A stretch of DNA of 64,000 nucleotides from Eremophila alpestris peregrina (GCA_009792885.1 WMCF01000030.1:5802119-5866118), one strand, 5' to 3'; numbered from the stretch's first letter, positions 36,451 to 49,490 are shown. Notes: a model not told the origin generated them from the letters alone. Program-made: numbers and translations.

Positions 36451-39242
36451 GCCTTAGACAAACAGATTTCCTTAATTCCTTTATCAGTTGTAAATTGATC
36501 ACTTTTCCAATCTGATGTTTCATTTACAGAATTGTTTACTGAACTTAGTAGAACTGGAAGGCATTGAAAGAAATGGGTATTTGGGTTTACACATAGAGGC
36601 TAAAGAATCTGTAGGGTTTTATACTTTTAGAAGTGAAGGCATTACAAATACTGATGTATCGCAAACCATATTTTAATATACTAAGAACAATCATGTCTTT
36701 GCATTATTTGTTAAAATAAGCATAGATCCTCTAATTTTGTTGAAGATGAGCAAATATAATCCTTTCTGTGTTTTAAGCCCCTTAAAGACCCCCCTGATAA
36801 ACACAAATCCCATTCCCTTGGTTCTTCCTCTCCCCACTCTGACTCTGCTGCCCTCCTGCCCTTCTCTCTGTCTGCCCTGGTTGCTCAGACAAGCAGATGA
36901 GGCTGGAGTAGGAACTGAAGTGCAAATTCAGCTCTGAGCTTTCTCATGCCTGAATTGCTTCTTCCATCTGAACAAATAGAATCTGCAACTTCATAAAAAT
37001 ACATGAAAATTGGAAGTCTCTTCATAGAGAGATTCCATCTACTCAGAGTTCATACACTACAATTCAACATAAAAGTTATAAAAGGAAATTTGAGGCATAA
37101 CACACAGATTATTTTTTCATTCCTGTAGCATTTTGCCTGAACATTAGAAGCATACTAGACAGACATAAATATGTAATATACCCATAAAAGTACTGCTTTA
37201 TCAAATTCTGCAATGGAGTATTTTCCCTTGCCTAGACCTGAAAGTTCTGGATGAAGGGATTTACTCGGTCAAAATTGATTCATGACCTATCTCTAGAAAA
37301 GAGTTCACTAAAGAAAAGTCTCTAAAGCAGCAACTGTTTTTCTCAGTGTTTTATCTAAGAAAATGCTTTGCTTCTCACCCTTTGTTTCTATTAGTTGTGT
37401 CCTGTATGAAACGTGTTCGAAGCCTAAGCAAGATACGTCAATTGATTCTACTTAGATACTCGTCACTGATAATGTAAAAATTTTCTAAAAAATAATTATC
37501 TTTTAGAGAAAACTAGTCTTCTGTTCTCCTTCTTTTGAAAAGTTTATTTCTACCTCATTCCAGCAATGTCAAAATTCCCATATATTCTGTATTTACTGAG
37601 ATTTTCTGCAATCACTACAATTACAGATAGTAAAGCTGTAGTGGATTTACATAAGAATTTGGAATTTGCAAAAAAGGAGAAGTCATTGTTACATTAAATT
37701 ATAATCCCATACATATCTTTAATAAGATACATTATAATAAGACTTGAGCACTTTCAAGTTAACAATCTTAAATGCAGCTGCTAGTTTAAGACAGAAGTGT
37801 TCTTTAATATGTCTGAACTTTTTGAGATTTGAAACTTTAAATTGTAAATACTTTTGTTACTTCAACATTTAGGTTCGGTCATAAAAAGCAACACAAAAAA
37901 AGGTACTGAAATTTAAAAATATTTAAGTAATAATTTTAAATAATTCAAAATATTATTAATACATTTTTTAATTTCCTGTTAGGTAATATGCAGTTTTAAA
38001 TCAATTGCATTCTATGATATTGAAAATATTGAAAGAATTAGGCAATATAATTTTAATCAGCTCATGTGTCAAAATGCTGACAGCTAAGTACTATCGAAGC
38101 CTAATCCAAGTTTTCAATAATTGAAACTCATCAATCAGGCAAATGGTTTAGTTAAAGATTCTCTGATTTACGTCTTTTAAATTCAACCACAGAACAAGAG
38201 AAAAAAGAGGAACACACACTAGAAAATGTGGCAATTCTGTTCACCTTCACTAATATGTCTTTATAGTGCTAAACTCCTATAATATCTAAGCCCATGTCTT
38301 GACACCAGGTTGCTTTGCTGTGTAAAGGAAATTTTATTCACATTTGTTTATTTTTCACTGTTCCACGTCTTCCCAAAGTGGCTTTTGTATTGACTGCACT
38401 AAACCATGCTGCACAAATACCAATCTGATATTACAATAATTCCCATCACACCAGATCATTTCTATTTCTATTTACCATTCTCTTATTTCTTCATTGTATT
38501 TCTCTTTTTTTTTGCCTTAGTAATTCCCTGTGTCATGCCTACCTGCATCTTGCCAAGATGTAGCCAGAGTTTCCAACAGTACAGGGTAGGTCACCACAAA
38601 GCTAATACACCCACAGGGAAAAGTACATCAAGAAAAGACTTGTCCACAGCAAAATAAAAGTACAACATTTCTATTCATTATTTAGTTCAAATATATTTTT
38701 GGGATTTGTTCTTTATGATCACCCTGAAGATCTTATTTTGCTGAGAGAAGATAAGCACCTGGGCAGATGGCACGCTGAACTTCTGTTTTCCTCACTTCTG
38801 TGTTTCTCATCCAATTTTCAAAACTACTAGTTTCTTGTAAAGTGGTTCCTCCTGGAATTAAGCATTTGTCCTCTACAATTTCTTTTTTCAAACCTGTTAA
38901 CATGTATTATTATTCCAAATTTTGTAAAAGAAAACAATTTTTTTTAAATTTAAAAACAAAATCACTGTCACAAATTGCATCTTTCACGTGGACATGATGA
39001 GAATGGCATGTGTTTATGTCCCAAAAACATATCAGAAAACTGTTGAAAACAAAAAAATCTAGATTTATTGAGTTTACCTTAAAAACTAAATGAGGTACTT
39101 ACCTACTCAGACAATAAAGGGGACAATAATCCAATGTTACATCTAGTGACGATGATCTTACATTTTATTTAGCTCAACTGATTTTGAAAACCAGGATTTG
39201 TTCTATAGAGCACCTTAATACTATTCTATCACTAAAACAACA
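36451..39242. other. Unique AT-rich sequence, nothing recognised
   Basis: No gene, RNA or repeat family is seen. The interval 37700-38060 is extremely AT-rich. Confidence 0.6.
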
Positions 39243-39459
39243 CTAAATGAGAAAATAAAAAAGTGAAAAAGAAAAAAAAAAAACAACAAACCACAACCAA
39301 ACAAAAAATCCCAACCAAAACCAAACCAGGATTAAAAAAAAAAAAACAAAAACAAAACCCAAATGACAACAACAACAAACACCACCACAGAAACAAAACA
39401 TGGAGTAAAAAAAGAAGAAAAAAAAATTACAAAAGACACACACACAAAAAAAAAGTTTA
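39243..39459 (+). repeat. Long A/C-rich low-complexity tract
   Basis: About 215 bp on the plus strand are nearly devoid of T. They contain poly(A) runs, (AAC)n (39366-39380) and ACACACAC (39438-39445). The complementary strand appears as a 133-codon Phe/Leu/Val/Trp-rich frame, an artefact of composition. Confidence 0.93.
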
Positions 39460-39485
39460 GGCTTTTCAATAGAAGAGAATATAAA

Positions 39486-39822
39486 GGGATAGAACAGAAC
39501 AGAGTATTTCAGTTGGATGGGGACTGCAATGATCATCCAGTCCAACTGCCTGACCAACCCACAGCTAATCAAAAGCTCAAGTGTGCTCTGAGGGGCATTG
39601 TCCAAATGCCTCTCAAACACTGACAGGCTTGGAGCATCAGCCACTCTCTAGGAAGCCTGATCCAGGTTTTGACCACCATCTCAATATAAAAATTATTCCT
39701 AATGTCCAGTCCAAGCCTCCCCTGATGCATCTTTGAGCCATTCCTATGTGTCCTGTCATTGAATCCCAAGGAGAAGAGATCGGCACTTACATCATCGTTT
39801 CCCCTCTTCAGGGTACAACAGG
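39486..39822 (-). mobile_element. CR1 LINE 3' end
   Basis: The plus strand reads GATAGAACAGAACAGAGTAT, TTGGATGGGGACTGCAATGA, TCATCCAGTCCAACTGCC, TCAAACACTGACAGGCTTGG, TATTCCTAATGTCCAGTCC (shifted copy of the CTAATATCCAATC block) and GAGCCATTCCTATGTGTCCT. This is the antisense order of a CR1 3' UTR and end of ORF2. It ends near CCCCTCTTCAGGGTACAAC. It is a 5'-truncated insertion with its 3' terminus to the left. Confidence 0.85.
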
Positions 39823-40010
39823 ATTTTATTTTCCATAGTTAAATTTTTATTTTAATAATGATGTCCAAGAAAATAAGTTCTAGTTTTATGCATATACTTG
39901 TAGAATCACTTTCATAGAGATATAGAAAGGAGGAAAGAGAAATGTTCTACTAGTAGTTTTATGAAGGATGAGTAATCTGCATAAAGGTTTCCCCTGTATA
40001 ATTATATAAT

Positions 40011-40050
40011 AATATAAATATATAATAATAAATATAAATATATAATAATA
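40011..40050 (+). repeat. 20-bp perfect tandem duplication, AT-only
   Basis: AATATAAATATATAATAATA occurs twice in exact tandem between two opposing CR1 fragments. Confidence 0.95.
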
Positions 40051-40107
40051 ATCAGCAGTTACCTTGGCTACTCTTAAGAGGTAATAAGCTGAAGTATTGA
40101 GGTTCTG

Positions 40108-40294
40108 TTTGAACATAAGGAAACACTCTTACTGTGACACTGAAGATTACTTAGAGGCTGCAGTCTCCATCTTTAGAAGTTTTCAAAAGCTGCCTGAAAA
40201 TGGGCCCAGATAGTCTGCTCTTCATCATCTCTTTGAGCATTAGGGTTTGGCAGGGTGGCATCCTTTTGAACATCAACCGTTCTGTGGTTCTTTG
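40108..40294 (+). mobile_element. CR1 LINE 3' end, sense orientation, internally deleted
   Basis: GAACATAAGGAAACACTCTT and ACTGTGACACTGA are followed, after a deletion, by GCTGCAGTCTCCATCTTTAG, TTCAAAAGCTGCCTG, then GGGTTTGGCAGGGTGGCATC and finally CATCAACCGTTCTGTGGTTC. This parallels the sense CR1 3' region, in which AACATAAGGAAAAACTTC, CTGCAGTCTCCATCC, ATTCAAAAGC and CTCAACCATTCTGTGATTCT occur in order. It is oriented opposite to the copy at 39486-39822, so the two have their 5' sides facing each other. Confidence 0.78.
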
Positions 40295-41582
40295 AAGCCA
40301 GTGAGAACAGAAAACTGTGCCTTGCAGGCCAGTTCTCGCTTTGAGAGAAGTATCCCAGTGAAAAGATTCTCCTTTCTTTGTTGACTTAGTAGGAAGATAG
40401 AAGTGCAAAGGATGTTCTGGATCATGCTGGTTTTTTTCAGTCTGCTGTAGCCAAATACACCATAGAGCAATATCCTTAAACACATCAATTCCTAGTATAA
40501 ACTCTCCATATCTTTACAAGTTTTTCCAATTTCTTTTTACCTAAAGGGTCAATATATTAATCCTATTTTCAGCCAAGATATTTCATTAAATCCCATTACT
40601 TGTTTTAAACTTTGGTCATTCAACTTCTCATGGTAAATTTTATCCATTCAATACACTCTACTTACCTGCATTTCTGGATTTGCATAGAAACAGTGAGAGG
40701 TACTTGTAAGCCTAATAAAAAGCTTTCAGAGTCATTGCTGGATTAGGCAGTGGCAAATTGCCAGCATATTTCCAGTAAGAAATCTGTAAAAAGCTGGAAA
40801 AGTTTCCTTCCTTCTAAATGTTTATCTTTCAACTGATTTATAGAAATAATGTTACACTAATGTGGTTTGGTAAAGGTTAAATGCACATCCCCTGGTTTTA
40901 CCCTTCTGGTTGATATGTGATCACAAGTGAATTCAACAAAGAAGGGCATGTAGAAATACCTCTGCTCTTTCACATTAGCTAGGTCAGGGTCAGTGTCTCT
41001 ACACTGAAATATTTGCTACCAAGCTTTCTGCTGGTGGTCTGACATCAGCAGGCAGTGTGAAAATCCGGGTCCAAACCATCTTGCTGCAGAGAATTTTTCT
41101 CCAAGTTACAGTAAAATCAGGCAAACAGAGGGTGTCCACACACAGGAATTTCGAGGTATTTTGTTAGTGCAGACTAAGGAGTAAATCCACTTGGAGCAGT
41201 ACTTCTAATAAGCCTCTCAACTAGAAATTAATAATGGCTAGCATCTTAGAAATTCAGGCAGTGCAGCATGTGCTGTTTGATGATAAATGGACAGAGACAT
41301 ATCCTCTGAAGTGAGAATCTCAGTGGCCCATATACACTTAGCTTTCTTAGGGCCAGATGGAGAGAAATGGTAATGTAATGACCTTCTCCCTATAGATTCA
41401 AACACCTGCAATCCAGCAGGCAATGTTGCTAATGTACTGCTGGCCATATAACTGCTGAACAGGTGTCTTCCAGGCAAAGAGTGCAGCATGACCAAGCTTC
41501 CAGGGCAGATGCATTATGAACATTTCAGCCTGCTCTCTGAACAGACTGAACTGTAGATTAAATTACAGAAAATGTTGAGTTT

Positions 41583-41614
<32 letters not shown>

Positions 41615-44600
41615 GCATTTATAGGGATCTTTTATCTATCTTTATCTCAAATTTCTAATCTCTGTCTCTGTTTCTCATGTATCATTGTTTTCAGTTTTGT
41701 AACTGGGAGTAGTACACCTAGGGGGGAAAGAATGTGGAAAGAAAAAAATGAAGACGTGAAAACACAGATCATTACGTATGCAATTCAAGATACAGTAGAA
41801 TGAAGCTTGGCTATTAAAATAATATAAAGTAGATAGTGAACTATCATCTTGCTTTTAGGAAAACCACAGATTGTGCTTATTTTCAGTGTGGTCTTTCATT
41901 TATTTATTTATTTATTTAAATTCACTGCATTGCCTGCCCAATTTTCCTTCCCTGTGTTGTTTTCTACAGACATTTGTATTTGGGGTTTTTCTTGTTGTTG
42001 TTGTTGTTTTGGCTGTCATGGGTTTTTATGTAGAAACTGCTTTGGAAACCTGAAATGATATTACTTTAAGTTAAATTTTATACAGTACTGCATTCTCATG
42101 GAGTTGTAGTTTTAACTGCCTGAAGATACTGCAGTTCAGCTTAGTATAAGCCCTTTGTGTGTAGAATGTGCTTTACCAGCAACGTGCACTGTGAAAACAC
42201 CAAGAACTGATGCAATCAAAACAGTGTCACTTGGGAATACAGACAAATACTGGGAGACATGGTCTTTTTATTTGAAGTCTGGTCTTTTCATCAAAAAACC
42301 CACACCATTTCTGTATTTTATTACACTTCCTCTTACGACAAGTCACTAATTTCCTGGAATACAGATTTATAAGAGTGAATGTCAATCTTTTTAGATTTGC
42401 TGATTCATTTGCAGTTACCTTTTAGAGTTACAAAATTCACACAAAACAAATGAAATGTTTCCCCCGAAGGAAATTTTTTCTTATTTGCATTCCACAGATT
42501 GCTCACTAGTTGCTGGACCACTTGTTTATTACAGTGAAGAAGATGTGATACACATTATCTGTGACACATTATGGGCAAGCCTTCCTAGTAAAACACAACC
42601 TCAAAAATAATTAGTGCAAAGAACGCCGATGCAATGACAAGAATTTCCATGCTACTAGACCCTCAGAACAGTCTCAGTCTTTTGAATATCGTTTAGGGTC
42701 CTGGGAGGATGTTGAACACCACTGCCATTGGCTTATTTCTTATTTCTAGTGCAATTTTGAATCTTCATCCATTATGACGTGAGGGTTAATTATAAGACTG
42801 TGACAAACCTTCATGTTTCTCTCCAGAGCTCAGGAAACTGGAGTGCTGTGACTTATTACTTTAATAGTCTGTTGTATCATGGTTCTCTTTGTGTTTCTGT
42901 TGCTATTATTTTATTTGCATCTGTTAATTATTATTATTATCCTTATGCACCCATATAGACCCTTATTTATCTCTTTAAAAAATAACTGTCTTGCATGTTC
43001 TCCAAAAATACGTTGTTTTTTTTTTTTTTTGGAGAACCTAAAAATCCTGTTATTCCAGTAAAACATATGTCCTTATTGATATTTTATTCTATGTAACACA
43101 AAAAAACCCCAACCTACCCAAAAAAACCTCTTCTAAAAAACTTATGAACAGCCAGTGATATAAAGTGTCCTGTTATGTCTTGAATAATACAGAATGAATT
43201 TGTCCAAGATTATGTTTTTAGAACATAAATAAAAAACCAATATGTTACATTTATGTATATGTTCCACATTTTGTCCTCCCATGGAATATGTATCTCCCTT
43301 TTGAAATCAAACAAAATCTATAGGTCCTTGCAAGCAGTTCTTATTTTGCTAAGTTTCTCTTTTTTTTTTCAGCTTTCTTTGTGAATCATGACAAAACTTT
43401 TCAGATGGAAAACTAGAGTTTAGAGATTTAAATGCAGATGCAACACATTATGATTCAAAGAGTAGAGTTTAAGCTGAGTTTTCTTTCTTCAAAACTTCTC
43501 TCAGTTTTTTTGAGTAAAACCTGTTCAGTTTTCCAAACCCTATACTCAGTAAGCCCTCTGAAAAATGCACCAAAAAATTTAAACTCCATGTTATTGTATT
43601 TTCAAGAACCCACAGAAATAAAATTCTAATGAGGGTAAAAAAATATGTGACCTGGTAGGATGGATAGTAATTAAAGGCACACTCAAAAAATTGTATTTTG
43701 TATTAATTAGCCAGAGGATATTGTTACAAGATTTTTATTATTTATCATTTTATTATTTATCATTTTTTGGAAACTACTTTGATATATACTGATCAAAAAT
43801 GGTAGCTTCTCCAAAATGCATTCTTTGTGGGAACATACTAGATTGAACATTATTTTAATTGGTGAAATGATCTCAGTTTCAGAACCAGTAGCCCTGTGCT
43901 GAATAAATTCAGGTCAAATCCAGAACTGAATACCTGCCTCAGTCAGAAGTGATACCTGAATTTAGCTGTCTTGCTTGTAGTGAGACCTATTTCTTTTTTG
44001 AGGAGGAAGTAATGAAATTTCAGTCGTTCCCATCAGAACTGCTCTACTTCGTAGAAGTAGTCTTTGGGAGAAAGGGAACAAAGGGAGTCTCTACAGGGTT
44101 GCTTTGAAGTCTCTTATCACAATCAGAAGAACTTGGTTCTGTCATCTGAACTGAGTAATATCACCAGGGCATTTTCTTGCTTTCTTTAAAAGAAGAACAA
44201 CACAGCTATTTCAAAGGTTTCAGAAGTGTTTGAAACTATTTATACTATAGCTCTGTTTGATGGTGAGGGAAAATAATTTCCCATCTTCACCTCTCTCTCT
44301 CTTGCCAAAATAATATTTTTTCTTATTTAAATATTTACAGCTAACTGAACAAACAATCTACACTAGCTGATGTTTTGACCAGCTGTTTGATATGTGTACC
44401 AGTGCACATGTAATTATTTATTTCATAATATTTTTTTCATCATTGCTATTATTATTTTAATGTAACTTTAATATTTATTTCAATTATATTTAGTTACATA
44501 AACAATTGTAAGAGGTCCCCGGTCTTCAATAGTTTGTCTTCCTCTATGTGTTCATAAACAGTTTTTTCATTGAGCTATCAAAGCAAGCTCAGCATGTCAT

Positions 44601-46649
44601 TTGTACTTTTAACAGACAGATGTGGAGATGGTATTTCTCAGGTGAATTTGATTTCAAATTCATGTCCTATTAGTTTGTGTTCCCTTTTTTATCCTTTTGT
44701 GGTTTTTATGTGCAAAAAATCCTCAGCAAAGTTATCACGCTATCAAAATACTGTTTCCCTTCCCCTCCTTCCCTGTAATCTGAAATTTTGGAATCAGTGT
44801 AGGGAATTTTAGCTATGACCACTCTACTTCCACCAGTTTTCAACTCTGTGATTTCCACTCTAGTTCATTCTTGAGATTTGTGCTTCAGGACAGTCCAAGC
44901 AAATCTGCAATAGGAATGCTGTTTAGTTTCTAACCTAACATTATTCAAAATTCCTTAATACAACACATTTTAACTATACAATTATCTTCTGAAATATTAA
45001 TATTTAAATTTTGATTTTAAAATTAATATTTCAATCTCAGTTTGCATTTCTGACCTTGAACACCAGCTAGTGGTCAGTAAATTGAGGACTCTCTCATCTG
45101 TCAGAAACAGCAATAAGGTATGATTGTCCTAGTTCCACTAGGACATGATCTAAGTAAATAACACTAATGTTACTGTCTGGGTCTGCTATTCAGTTTGCAG
45201 CCTATTGTACAATGTTTTGGATGCTTGCAAACTACTTCTGTTGTTCCTTGAGTAAGTATATAAAATCCACCTTTTCTATAAGTTAATTATATAAAATCCA
45301 TTACCACAGCTCACTTTACTGATACTACCCTCTATTAGGTTTGAAAGTTTTACTTTCTGGCAGGAATGTCTAAGCACAGAGAACTGAAATGTAGTGGAAC
45401 TGAGTGCTCCAATTTATTTTTGTCAGGACTCTAGTCCGAGAACTGAGTCAATTCAATGCAATGTAGGGGAGAGGGTTTCCCATCTGGCTTTAACAGTGTT
45501 TGTGAACTGTGCAGAAAGGTAAAGAAACAGCAGAAAGGAAAACAAAGGAGATGTGGGGATGAAAGAAGGAGAACAACTGAGTACACAGGAATCAGGAGGT
45601 ATGGTATGAAGCAGTATGTTTTTGGACTTAAAAGCTAGCAGTCTAGGAAACTGGAGAATGTAAAGACTGGTTTTGCAACGGGGCGTGAAGCAGATACTAA
45701 AAGTGACAAAATTTGAAAAATAAAAAGTTATCCCATTTTAAAATATAACAAATATAAATATTTTTATGAAAATTTATGCTTGACATAAAATGTATTTGAT
45801 TAATTTTTTTTTTTTTTTGCATTAGAACTCTTAGAAAACTCATGGAATCACAAATATCATCGGCTTAGGAAGGAGTAGACATTATTTGTCATGATTGTCA
45901 TGTTTTCCTAGTAGGTAATTCCATAATAAAAGATGAAGCTCCCACTAAGAAACAGGCAAATAGAAGTCTGTTTCTTACTAAAAAAAAAAAAAAGAAATAA
46001 GTTTGAAACAGAAGACAGCAGTGCTTCTCTATGAATTCTGCTGATTTCCAAGGAAGAGGAAATTTATTCCATTTCTAATGAAGTAGGAAAAAGGACAATC
46101 CACAAGAAAGCTACTCCATTCCTCGAAAAAAAAAAAAATTTAGAAATGGCTCATGGAGCAAATTAAAACAAAGACATAGCTGTGAACGATGGGCAATAAT
46201 AAGAAACCAGAGCTGTTAATAAGGGAAAGCTCATCGGTTATTGAAATTGATGGCTTAGAAATGTAAATAAAGACAACTACAAATTAAAGAATCTAAAAAT
46301 AAATCCTCACAATTTTAGTACAGACTGACAGGGTTCAACTACGTGGGTTTGTCACAAAGCCTTTGAGACTGGAAACACTTGAATTGGATTTGTGTTTGAT
46401 TTTCCAACACAGTACAATTTCAAGGAATTACATGCAACAGACACTGAAATAAAGGCCATTTTGCTGAATTGGATATATTGTCGATCGCTTCTTAAATCAA
46501 TCAGAGTATCCAAATAATAGAATTCTATTTTTGTATAAAAATAGGTTTTCTTTCCAAATGTATTTATAGAAGCCAGTAACTTTTTGCTGAATCAATACAT
46601 TTTCATTTACATCAATACATTTATTTCTCAACTCCAGATTTTTCAGTCA
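40295..46649. other. Unique AT-rich sequence with small simple repeats
   Basis: No gene or recognisable repeat family is seen. Small repeats: (AT)12 at 41591-41614, TTTA units at 41900-41920, TTG units at 41993-42010, an A/C-rich patch at 43096-43141, a 15-bp exact tandem (TTATTATTTATCATT) at 43735-43764, and poly(A) runs at 45980-45993 and 46126-46138. A weak CR1-terminus-like string, CATGGAATCACAAATATCAT, lies at 45841-45860. Confidence 0.6.
41591..41614. repeat. (AT)12 microsatellite
   Basis: Twelve uninterrupted AT units, preceded by TACATAC. Confidence 0.97.
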
Positions 46650-46960
46650 GAAGTATTTGCCCACAATGCATATTTCCAGACAACACATATCCATTCAAGT
46701 TAACCCAATACAGCTGCATCTGCTACTCTGCTATGAATAAATACAATGTTTTCTATGGAATTGGATTCATATTATTGAAAACAACATATCTGAAGCTATC
46801 ACACTTTACATTAAATCAGCATGGTGCAGTTGCAACCAAGGTTTGTCATTTATTTTTCAGCTTCTGCTGAATGCATCCTCACATATTGAATAGGCAGTGT
46901 TTTGCTGGTCAAAACTCAGAGCTAGTTGAATATATGTATTCAGGTATTATCCAAGTATAG
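46650..46960. promoter_or_regulatory. Candidate conserved non-coding element
   Basis: Non-repetitive, compositionally balanced sequence has many AT-rich homeodomain-like cores and no open frame of note. It resembles vertebrate conserved non-coding elements in texture. This was not tested by alignment. Confidence 0.25.
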
Positions 46961-47496
46961 CTCAAATGCTTGCACTAGTGATGGAAAACCAAGCCTCATT
47001 ACTCAAGCAATTTTGCTTTCCTGTAACTTCCAATTCTTGGGACTGACAGGTGAAGGGCGAAAGATTCTGGAGACCAACTCCTTCAAAATCTCATTACAAT
47101 GTCTTTCTCTTCTCTACTCGCTAAGTGTGAGTTGCCAGTAGTGAAAAACGTGACTTTTTCAGGCACAGATCCAGAAAGTATGAACAGAAGTCCCTATTAT
47201 TTCTATTTACACTATGGATCACAAGAGAGAAACTTTATCCATGGGAAATGATGACTTTAATTTTTAATTTTTTTTTTGCTTCAAAGTAAATATGAGGGTG
47301 TGAAGAGGTAAGGACCTTGTTGTAGTTGTCTTCTTGCATCAGCACTTTTTTTAGTACTCTTTCACGACTCCTACACTGATATTTCATTCTGTCTACCATG
47401 AAAACATCTTCTGCTATTCAGTTCTAAAGATGAAAAAAAGGTGAGCACTTTTTCTGATCAAGTCACTTATCAGTTGTCTTTGTTGGCAGGACATTT

Positions 47497-47844
47497 GTGT
47501 TTGAAGGAATATTTGTACAGTACTACATATTTTGCCCTTCCCTCTCTCCTACAGAAGTTAAAAAAGTTGATGAAGAAGGAAATACAGCAAAAAATTGCTT
47601 GCCTATGAATTCACAAATAATTAGGATGACTATTTTAAGTGTATGTAGTATAATTAGAAAGAGACCATCTTTTATGTATAGTGTTTATCAAAAATGTTTT
47701 CATGCCATTCAAGAGATTTTATTGTATGACAGTGGTAAACAAAGTAAAACAAGAATAGTGACAGCTACAAAAGGAGAAATGGATTTAATGTTAGGTTTAC
47801 TCACAATAAATAGTGTTATTTTCCTTAAGCCTAGAACCCACTGA
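47497..47844 (+). other. 115-codon open frame with a good splice-acceptor consensus
   Basis: The frame starts at ATG 47497 and ends at TGA 47842-47844. A polypyrimidine tract, TTTTGCCCTTCCCTCTCTCC, followed by TACAG ends at 47554, a strong 3' splice acceptor. The remaining 96 codons downstream stay open and are not low-complexity. I recognise no domain, and no donor site, partner exon or poly(A) signal is convincing nearby. It may be chance in a region that otherwise looks conserved. Confidence 0.2.
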
Positions 47845-48099
47845 AAGTGACTGATTGAGAAGGCTTATTATGCTTAATTTAGTATAATAACCCACGAACA
47901 TTTCCTCAAAATGATTGTATTGTAACAGATTAAAATATCAGCCACTTATGCATGGACCTACTCCCGTTTTTGCAGCCTTTCTACAGTGGAGAGTAGCATC
48001 CAGGGAAAGAAAACCACAATTAGGTTTTCAGATAAGGATTTATGTTTTCATTATAATGTTTGACCTTAGGCTGCAGATATTTATTCAATACAATTTCTT

Positions 48100-48600
48100 A
48101 TAACGACCACACCAAATGTAACCTTAATGATGCTCCACAGTTCTGCGATGCAAATTATAATCTGTTCATGATTCCTGATTGTGCAAATGAAGCCTAATTA
48201 AGTCTTTTCTATTCAGGGAAACATTAAACATTAAAAGGATTTTTTTTTTAATTGGAAAAACAAGGTCAATATAAACAATTAAAAAGAATTTGTTGCTGAG
48301 CACTCTGAAAATGTAATTTAAAATGCTTTTATTGGATTCAATTTAGGGGTTCCCCACTGGTTAATTTTTGAAGCACATTTATGAGAACTGCACACTTCCC
48401 TGTGTCCTGGAATCTACTTCTGCATTAAATTAAGATAAAAGTGAACTAGACATACTTTAATAAACTATTGCATGTGGCCTTTTGCTCCATAAATCAAAAT
48501 TTTTTGCTAGAACGATCTTTTCTGCATTTGCCCTGAGCGTACATATTTGTCAGTAATAAATGTACTGCATGGTAAGGGTTGACAGAAATTATTTTAAGGT
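48100..48600. promoter_or_regulatory. Candidate conserved non-coding element with octamer and homeodomain sites
   Basis: The stretch contains a perfect POU octamer ATGCAAAT at 48148-48155 and a homeodomain core TAATTA at 48195-48200. Non-repetitive sequence continues to about 48600. Conservation is an inference from texture. Confidence 0.3.
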
Positions 48601-49270
48601 ACTGTGCAGAGAAAACAGAAGTCTAACACTTCAATTTTGAGCAGTCCCTCTGAGGAACTTCTAATTTGCAAATACTTTCATAGATTACATTTAATTTATA
48701 ATTTTATTAAATTCCTTAGAATAATTTTTGTTTTCTATATATCCTGTATATATTATTTGGACTTTAGATAAAGCTTTCCTCTACTCAGGTACAATAACAT
48801 TATGAATAGAATAAAATACACAATGGAGAAATGGAAGTGAGGAATCAAATATTCAACTTCCTTGAGTGGACTTCAACATAATTTGCACTGTAGAAGATTG
48901 CTACAATACAATTACCAAAATATTAACAGAAATACTGACATTAAGTATCACTGTTTTTTTTAAATTTTGACTTTTTAAAATTGTGTTTGCAGCATATATA
49001 ATTTCATAGTGATATATGTTTATGATAATAAAGGTTTCAACAACAGATTTTTTGATAGTGATTATAATGGCATTGTGGCTTTAGCACTTCTGGATTCACT
49101 TAATCTAAATTCATATCACTAATGGTAACAAAACCCTTCAATGATCTGTAATAATTTCTTTCCCTCCCTTCATCCTATCCCCTATCCCTGTGATCCAATG
49201 GTTTACTCACTGCAAATGTTGGAGTTCTGTCAGAAAACCTTCCATCACTGAGGAAAAGACGCTGATGAAT
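48601..49270. other. Unique AT-rich sequence, nothing recognised
   Basis: No gene or repeat family is seen. The last six bases, ATGAAT (49265-49270), are the target-site duplication of the adjoining LTR. Confidence 0.6.
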
Positions 49271-49381
49271 TGTCGGAGTTATCTCCTCTGAGATTAACCC
49301 CAACAATGTAAAATCTTTCTTTTCACCGGCCCATGCTTGAAAGAAGGAATCAGAGAACGTTTGGGTTGCGGACTGCAGATG

Positions 49382-49387
49382 TTTATT
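49382..49387 (-). terminator. Poly(A) signal of LTR copy 2
   Basis: AATAAA on the minus strand, about 100 bp downstream of the TATA box. Confidence 0.7.
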
Positions 49388-49482
49388 TTATAAATCTTAT
49401 CTCTAAGTTCTTTCTTTGTCCAGCGTGAAGTTCACCGGCAGCTGGAAAGATGGATTCTCCCCCGCCCACGACAGCACCTGAA

Positions 49483-49490
49483 CTTTTATA
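49483..49490 (-). promoter_or_regulatory. TATA box of LTR copy 2
   Basis: TATAAAAG on the minus strand, at the same place in the LTR as in copy 1. Confidence 0.75.

Noticed and set aside
39243..39644. 133-codon minus-strand frame
   Set aside because: It is an artefact of the A/C-rich tract; the translation is Phe/Val/Trp-rich low complexity and runs into a CR1 3' end.
45841..45880. CR1 terminal fragment (CATGGAATCAC-like string)
   Set aside because: The match is about 20 bp and the adjacent sequence does not follow the CR1 order.
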